From: Hymenobacter sp. BT559
GTDB taxonomy: Bacteria; Bacteroidota; Bacteroidia; Cytophagales; Hymenobacteraceae
Assembly (NCBI RefSeq): GCF_016427535.1
Contig: NZ_JAELXV010000014.1
Location: 1-64,000, forward strand
Length of the DNA: 64,000 bases
Reading direction: 5' to 3'
A program made the position numbers and the translations under genes. Below the pieces are notes generated by a model that was not told the origin of the DNA, did no database searches, and saw nothing but the letters and a program-made list of their open reading frames with translations. The first letter of the stretch is position 1, and each line of letters begins with the position of its first letter. Shown piece by piece: positions 61,335 to 64,000 of this stretch.

Positions 61335-61823
61335 TCAATGACCGTCAGTGGCCCGTTTGCGGTAATTGTGGGCATCCTGCTGCATCAGCTGCAGCAGTTC
61401 TTGCCGGGACCCTTCGTCGAGTGCTGGTAACCGGGTAAGGCCAAGGATCATCTTATCGATGGAGCGGAGCGAATCTTGCGTCATTTGGTAGCTGGACAGC
61501 TGCGTATCGACGACGCCCTTCCGGCTAAGGAGCAGCCACGTCGGGCTCGTGTGATTGCCGACCTCGTCGTAAATCGTGAGTAGGGCATATCGGTTGTTGG
61601 AGGTGGGCTGTTGAAACGCGCAAAAGTCGTGTGCTTCGTAAGCCCGGCGGCGAGTATCGATGTTGCGGATAAGCGTGGCATTGACCACGGCGCGTGTTTC
61701 GCGTGTGAGATGCAGCTTGTGGACCCGGATGCACTCTTCTGGCGTGGCCACAAGTCGATTCTGTCCCGCACAGGCCGTCAAAAGCACTGTAACCAGTAGC
61801 TGCCAGCGGGCAGGAAGAGTCAT
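61335..61823 (-). CDS. Hypothetical lipoprotein
   Basis: A 162-residue protein from the ATG at 61823 with a lipobox (WQLLVTVLLTACAGQ, Cys18). The upstream frame to 61916 is not used, since it hides the signal. The mature part has no recognised domain and ends QLMQQDAHNYRKRATDGH. It is followed after 60 bases by the DUF7668-like gene on the same strand, so they may share a transcript. Confidence 0.65.
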   Translation of the reverse strand: MTLPARWQLLVTVLLTACAGQNRLVATPEECIRVHKLHLTRETRAVVNATLIRNIDTRRRAYEAHDFCAFQQPTSNNRYALLTIYDEVGNHTSPTWLLLSRKGVVDTQLSSYQMTQDSLRSIDKMILGLTRLPALDEGSRQELLQLMQQDAHNYRKRATDGH

Positions 61824-61938
61824 GGAGAAAGAAAAGTTAAGCCGTATCCTCAGCCTAAATGTACTGCCGGCTGAAACTGTACTCGCTTTTTTGAACCACT
61901 CCACAGGCGGCTGCATAAGACAAATATGAGCTTGCTAG

Positions 61939-61968
61939 CCCTCCAAAAAAGGACCGAATAATGGAGGG
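61939..61968. repeat. Hairpin related to the IS1182-like target site
   Basis: CCCTCCA (61939-61945) pairs with TGGAGGG (61962-61968). The 18 bases 61939-61956 are the exact complement of the right flank of the IS1182-like element (CGGTCCTTTTTTGGAGGG, with the IS end at 11627). It is thus an uninterrupted relative of the hairpin in which that element sits. Confidence 0.65.
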
Positions 61969-62139
61969 TTGATACTGTCAGCCTCTTGCTTGGCTAAGCG
62001 TTAGGGACGAGCAGCTCTCAAGGGAGCAGCTAACAGCCACGAGCGAGGCCCCACGGACACTTGTGGGGCCCTTGCTGGTGGTAGCTGGGGGTGGGGTGTT
62101 CCTAGATTCTCCCAGAAACAGCTTGCGTCCGTTACTCCG

Positions 62140-62159
62140 GTCTTTGTACGTACAAAGAC
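62140..62159. repeat. 20-base perfect palindrome
   Basis: GTCTTTGTACGTACAAAGAC is its own complement. It directly precedes the 12-base tandem repeat. A dimeric DNA-binding protein, possibly the recombinase encoded downstream, could bind it. Confidence 0.7.
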
Positions 62160-62165
62160 ATGGCT

Positions 62166-62224
62166 TGCTGCCCCACCTGCTGCCCCACCTGCTGCCCCAC
62201 CTGTTGCCCCACCTGTTGCCTACC
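62166..62224. repeat. 12-base tandem repeat, about 4.5 units
   Basis: Units TGCTGCCCCACC at 62166, 62178 and 62190, then TGTTGCCCCACC at 62202 and a partial unit at 62214. It is not in a reading frame with a start and does not belong to a gene. It could be an iteron set or a slippage product. Confidence 0.75.
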
Positions 62225-62440
62225 AGAGGTAGTGCCTTAGCACGTCAGTAGGAGCCGTTGAGGTACCTACCTCTGGCCAGAGCGTATGCTGCCGGCAGCC
62301 CACCGTGGCCATCCTGAAGCAAGCAGTTGCCCCTTTACCCAAGTGCACCGGGAGACAAGTACCTATCCATATAAGTGTACAGGGGTGCCCCTACACCAGT
62401 GCCTAGTTAAACAAGTGCTTACCTAGACAATTTTTTAGTT

Positions 62441-62508
62441 AGGCAATTGCACAGTTGTACAACTGTACAAATAAATAATTGTGCAACTGTACAATTGTGC
62501 AATTGCCT
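62441..62508. repeat. Imperfect palindrome with GCAATTGC cores
   Basis: Arms 62441-62458 and 62491-62508 match at 17 of 18 positions (AGGCAATTGCACAG...) around an AT-rich centre. Each arm contains GCAATTGC, the octamer that recurs in the 50-51 kb block. Confidence 0.7.
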
Positions 62509-62557
62509 AGTTAGGTAAGTAAACAAGTAAGTAGCTATTCTGATACCTGCCGATGCC

Positions 62558-62615
62558 GTTACCTAGCAATACACGTACTCATCAGAGCTGATAGGTATCA
62601 CCAGTGCTAGGTAAC
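62558..62615. repeat. Inverted repeat
   Basis: GTTACCTAGCA (62558-62568) and TGCTAGGTAAC (62605-62615) are perfect 11-base complements, with the inner palindrome TGATAGGTATCA-like at 62589-62600. Confidence 0.65.
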
Positions 62616-62724
62616 TGCGCCTGAAGCCTCGGGTAGTTTAGACCCTCGCGCGGAGCTCAGTTAGGGAGGAGCTTTGCGGCGGGGAGAAGTTCCTCAGCCT
62701 CAGCAAGCCATGTCTTTGTAGCCA

Positions 62725-62758
62725 CAAGAGGGGAGTTAACGCAAGCTCTCCCCTCTTG
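62725..62758 (-). terminator. Hairpin terminator of the recombinase gene
   Basis: CAAGAGGGGAG (62725-62735) and CTCCCCTCTTG (62748-62758) are perfect 11-base arms, followed on the plus side by a G9 run. It lies some 200 bases past the recombinase stop. Confidence 0.5.
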
Positions 62759-62963
62759 GCAGGGGGGGGGCGGTCGCGCCCGCACGAGGTGGGCGCGAGT
62801 CCAGCGGCGCAGTTAAGGCAGGAGAGAAGACCGCGACGGAAGCGCAGGTAGAGTAGCTGATGGTCCCCGCTACGCAGGGCCAGGCCCCCTACTGCCTCGG
62901 CCCTGAGTTGGGCTAGCCGACGATGTTGCGGCCTAACGTAGCAGGGCAGGTGGGGTCGGCCGC

Positions 62964-63626
62964 TTAGGGCGCGGTGGCCCGGTCGAGCAGGCGCTGGACC
63001 TGCTTTTGAGAGAAGGCCCCGCCCCGCCGCGCCGTGAAACCCAACGCATTCAGTTCCCCCGCAATCTGCTCGCAGCTGAGCCCCTGCGCCCGCCGGGCTA
63101 GAATCAGCGCGGTTGCCTGCCGGATGCCCCCATGCTCGCGCGCGTTGCGCTGTCGGGTAGCCAGCCCGAGCAGGCGTATGTCCTCCGTCATATTGGCGGG
63201 CGTACCGAGCTGGGCCCCGCGGGCCTTTTTGGCTTGGAGGGCATCCTTGGTGCGCTGCGAGATGGTCTCGCGTTCGTGCTGGGCAATGACGGCAAATAAT
63301 CCTACCGTAAGCGTATTGGCATCGGGCATGTCGCAACAGGCAAACTGCACCCCCGAGTCGCGCAGAGCTAGGATAAAGCCCGCGTTCCGACTGAGCCGAT
63401 CGAGCTTGGCAATCAGCAGTACGCCCCCAGCCTGACGAGCTGCGGCAATCGCGGCCAGCAATTGCGGGCGTTGGTTCTTTTTGCCGCTTTCGATTTCCAC
63501 ATACTCCCCGACTGGGGCCGTCCCTTGCAGGAAGTTGCCCACGGCCGCGCGTTGCGCCTCGAGGCCGAGGCCCGAGTTGCCTTGCTTGTGGGTGGAGACG
63601 CGGTAATAGGCAAAGTAGGCAGGCAC
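62964..63626 (-). CDS. Serine recombinase of the resolvase/invertase type
   Basis: A 220-residue small serine recombinase that cuts and rejoins DNA at paired sites. The catalytic Ser11 lies in YYRVSTHKQG, with the family's LLIAKLDRLSRNAGFI (residues 68-83) and IAQHERETISQRTKDALQ. The C-terminal helix-turn-helix is GLSCEQIAGELNALGF. The length fits plasmid and transposon resolvases and DNA invertases. On a plasmid it may resolve multimers. Inverted repeats lie on both sides of the gene (63660-63701 and the block at 62.1-62.6 kb), which could be its site. No transposase is adjacent. Confidence 0.92.
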   Translation of the reverse strand: MPAYFAYYRVSTHKQGNSGLGLEAQRAAVGNFLQGTAPVGEYVEIESGKKNQRPQLLAAIAAARQAGGVLLIAKLDRLSRNAGFILALRDSGVQFACCDMPDANTLTVGLFAVIAQHERETISQRTKDALQAKKARGAQLGTPANMTEDIRLLGLATRQRNAREHGGIRQATALILARRAQGLSCEQIAGELNALGFTARRGGAFSQKQVQRLLDRATAP

Positions 63627-63659
63627 GGGATAGAAGAGCAGTTTTGGACAAATTTAGCA

Positions 63660-63701
63660 AAAAAGACATTTTAGCAACGGTCGTTTGTAAAATGTCTTTT
63701 T
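63660..63701. promoter_or_regulatory. Inverted repeat at the recombinase promoter
   Basis: AAAAAGACATTTTA (63660-63673) and TAAAATGTCTTTTT (63688-63701) are perfect 14-base arms with a 14-base centre, some 35 bases before the recombinase start. Resolvases commonly bind such sites for both recombination and self-repression. It could also act as a terminator. Confidence 0.6.
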
Positions 63702-63833
63702 ACAGGTAACCCTACTTTTGGCATACCTAGTAGGGCGTAGGGCGCTGGCTCAACAGCGCCGACAAGCGCTGAGGCAACCCTTTTCGTAGTACTTTGCTAC
63801 TCGTCTCATTGGCAGGGTAAGCTGCTTGACTTT

Positions 63834-64000
63834 ATGAAGCCACTTCTGCTGCTACTGCTGGCCTGCGGGCTGCTGCCTGGGCGGGCCGCGGCGCAGCAGC
63901 CCTTTTCCTATTCCATCAGCGGCCACCTGGGGCCACTGCCCCCCACGGCCGTCGTGTTTGTGCGCGACCACCAGCGCATCACCGACTCGGCTCACGTGCG
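63834..64000 (+). CDS. Exported DUF4369-like protein, 3' end outside window
   Basis: The ATG at 63834 starts a signal peptide (MKPLLLLLLACGLLPGRAAAQ) followed by FSYSISGHLGPLPPTAVVFV and ITDSAHV, the pattern of the DUF4369 domain that often precedes a thioredoxin-like (TlpA) domain in Bacteroidota. Only 55 residues are visible, so the enzyme part, if any, cannot be seen. Confidence 0.6.
   Translation, partial: MKPLLLLLLACGLLPGRAAAQQPFSYSISGHLGPLPPTAVVFVRDHQRITDSAHV

Larger units (their letters stand above)
61824..62963. other. 1.1-kb gene-free stretch with dense repeats and palindromes
   Basis: No credible gene. It holds a terminator-like hairpin (61939-61968), a 20-base palindrome (62140-62159), a 12-base tandem repeat (62166-62224), and several inverted repeats between 62223 and 62615, then a hairpin before a G9 run (62725-62770). 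It lies downstream of a serine recombinase gene. A recombination, transfer or replication site is possible. Confidence 0.65.

Noticed and set aside
62638..63669. 343-residue frame on the minus strand over the recombinase
   Set aside because: It runs in another frame across the recombinase gene and the G9 run, with low-complexity Arg/Pro/Gly content. The resolvase frame has all catalytic motifs.
1..64000. tRNA and rRNA genes
   Set aside because: No stretch with T-loop and acceptor pairing or with rRNA-like conserved sequence was noticed by eye; a covariance search was not possible.

Overview
The window reads as DNA of a high-GC Bacteroidota, most like Hymenobacter or a close relative (Cytophagales). 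Reasons: TonB-dependent receptors with an N-terminal carboxypeptidase-like domain, a family-3 outer-membrane beta-barrel protein, DUF3526 ABC permeases, DUF4468 and DUF4369 type secreted proteins, LytS/LytTR signalling, many small lipoproteins, and very frequent CTAG/CCTAGG in coding sequence. No rRNA, tRNA or CRISPR array was seen. An iteron-type replication initiator (Rep_3) next to a ParA/ribbon-helix-helix partition pair at 6.5-9.3 kb suggests that the window is part of a plasmid, or of a plasmid integrated in a chromosome.

Layout. 0-0.7 kb: right end of an IS3-family element. 0.8-5.5 kb: small secreted, lipoprotein and immunity-like genes, then an amidase. 5.6-9.9 kb: Crp/Fnr regulator and the replication/partition module. 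10.0-11.6 kb: a complete IS1182-like element with 15-bp ends and a possible 4-bp target duplication. 11.8-12.9 kb: a DUF433 protein and a lipoprotein. 13.5-18.5 kb: a five-gene surface-glycan block (aminotransferase, flippase, WbqC, acyltransferase, glycosyltransferase). 18.9-22.2 kb: erythromycin-esterase-like protein and two broken genes. 22.4-29.1 kb: a siderophore-type TonB receptor in line with an ABC transporter.

29.8-48.6 kb is the metabolic core, cobalamin. One cobalamin riboswitch (48.4-48.6 kb) heads a ten-gene leftward operon: ferredoxin, epimerase-like protein, cbiX, cbiL, cbiH-cbiC, cbiE-cbiT, cbiG-cbiF, cbiJ, cbiD and a cobalt transporter. These genes cover the corrin-ring section of the oxygen-independent pathway, from sirohydrochlorin to the cobyrinate level. 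Facing it is a rightward pair, cobN and a chlI/chlD-type chelatase gene, with a second cobalt transporter diverging from cobN. A second cobalamin riboswitch (30.6-30.7 kb) now sits in front of a ruined TonB receptor gene. Cobalt import, two kinds of cobalt chelatase and the ring chemistry are therefore together, but the genes for making sirohydrochlorin and for finishing the cofactor are not here.

48.8-64 kb: a DUF1016 nuclease-like gene; a 1.65-kb gene-free stretch with seven copies of the palindrome GCAATTGC; a probable metallopeptidase with a LytS/LytTR two-component pair; secreted proteins; a large outer-membrane protein; a PA14-OmpA protein; a palindrome- and repeat-rich non-coding block; a serine recombinase; and the start of a DUF4369-like exported protein.

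The least explained parts are the two palindrome-rich non-coding blocks (50.0-51.2 and 62.1-62.6 kb), which share the GCAATTGC motif, and the hairpin that was the landing site of the IS1182-like element and has an uninterrupted relative at 61.9 kb.
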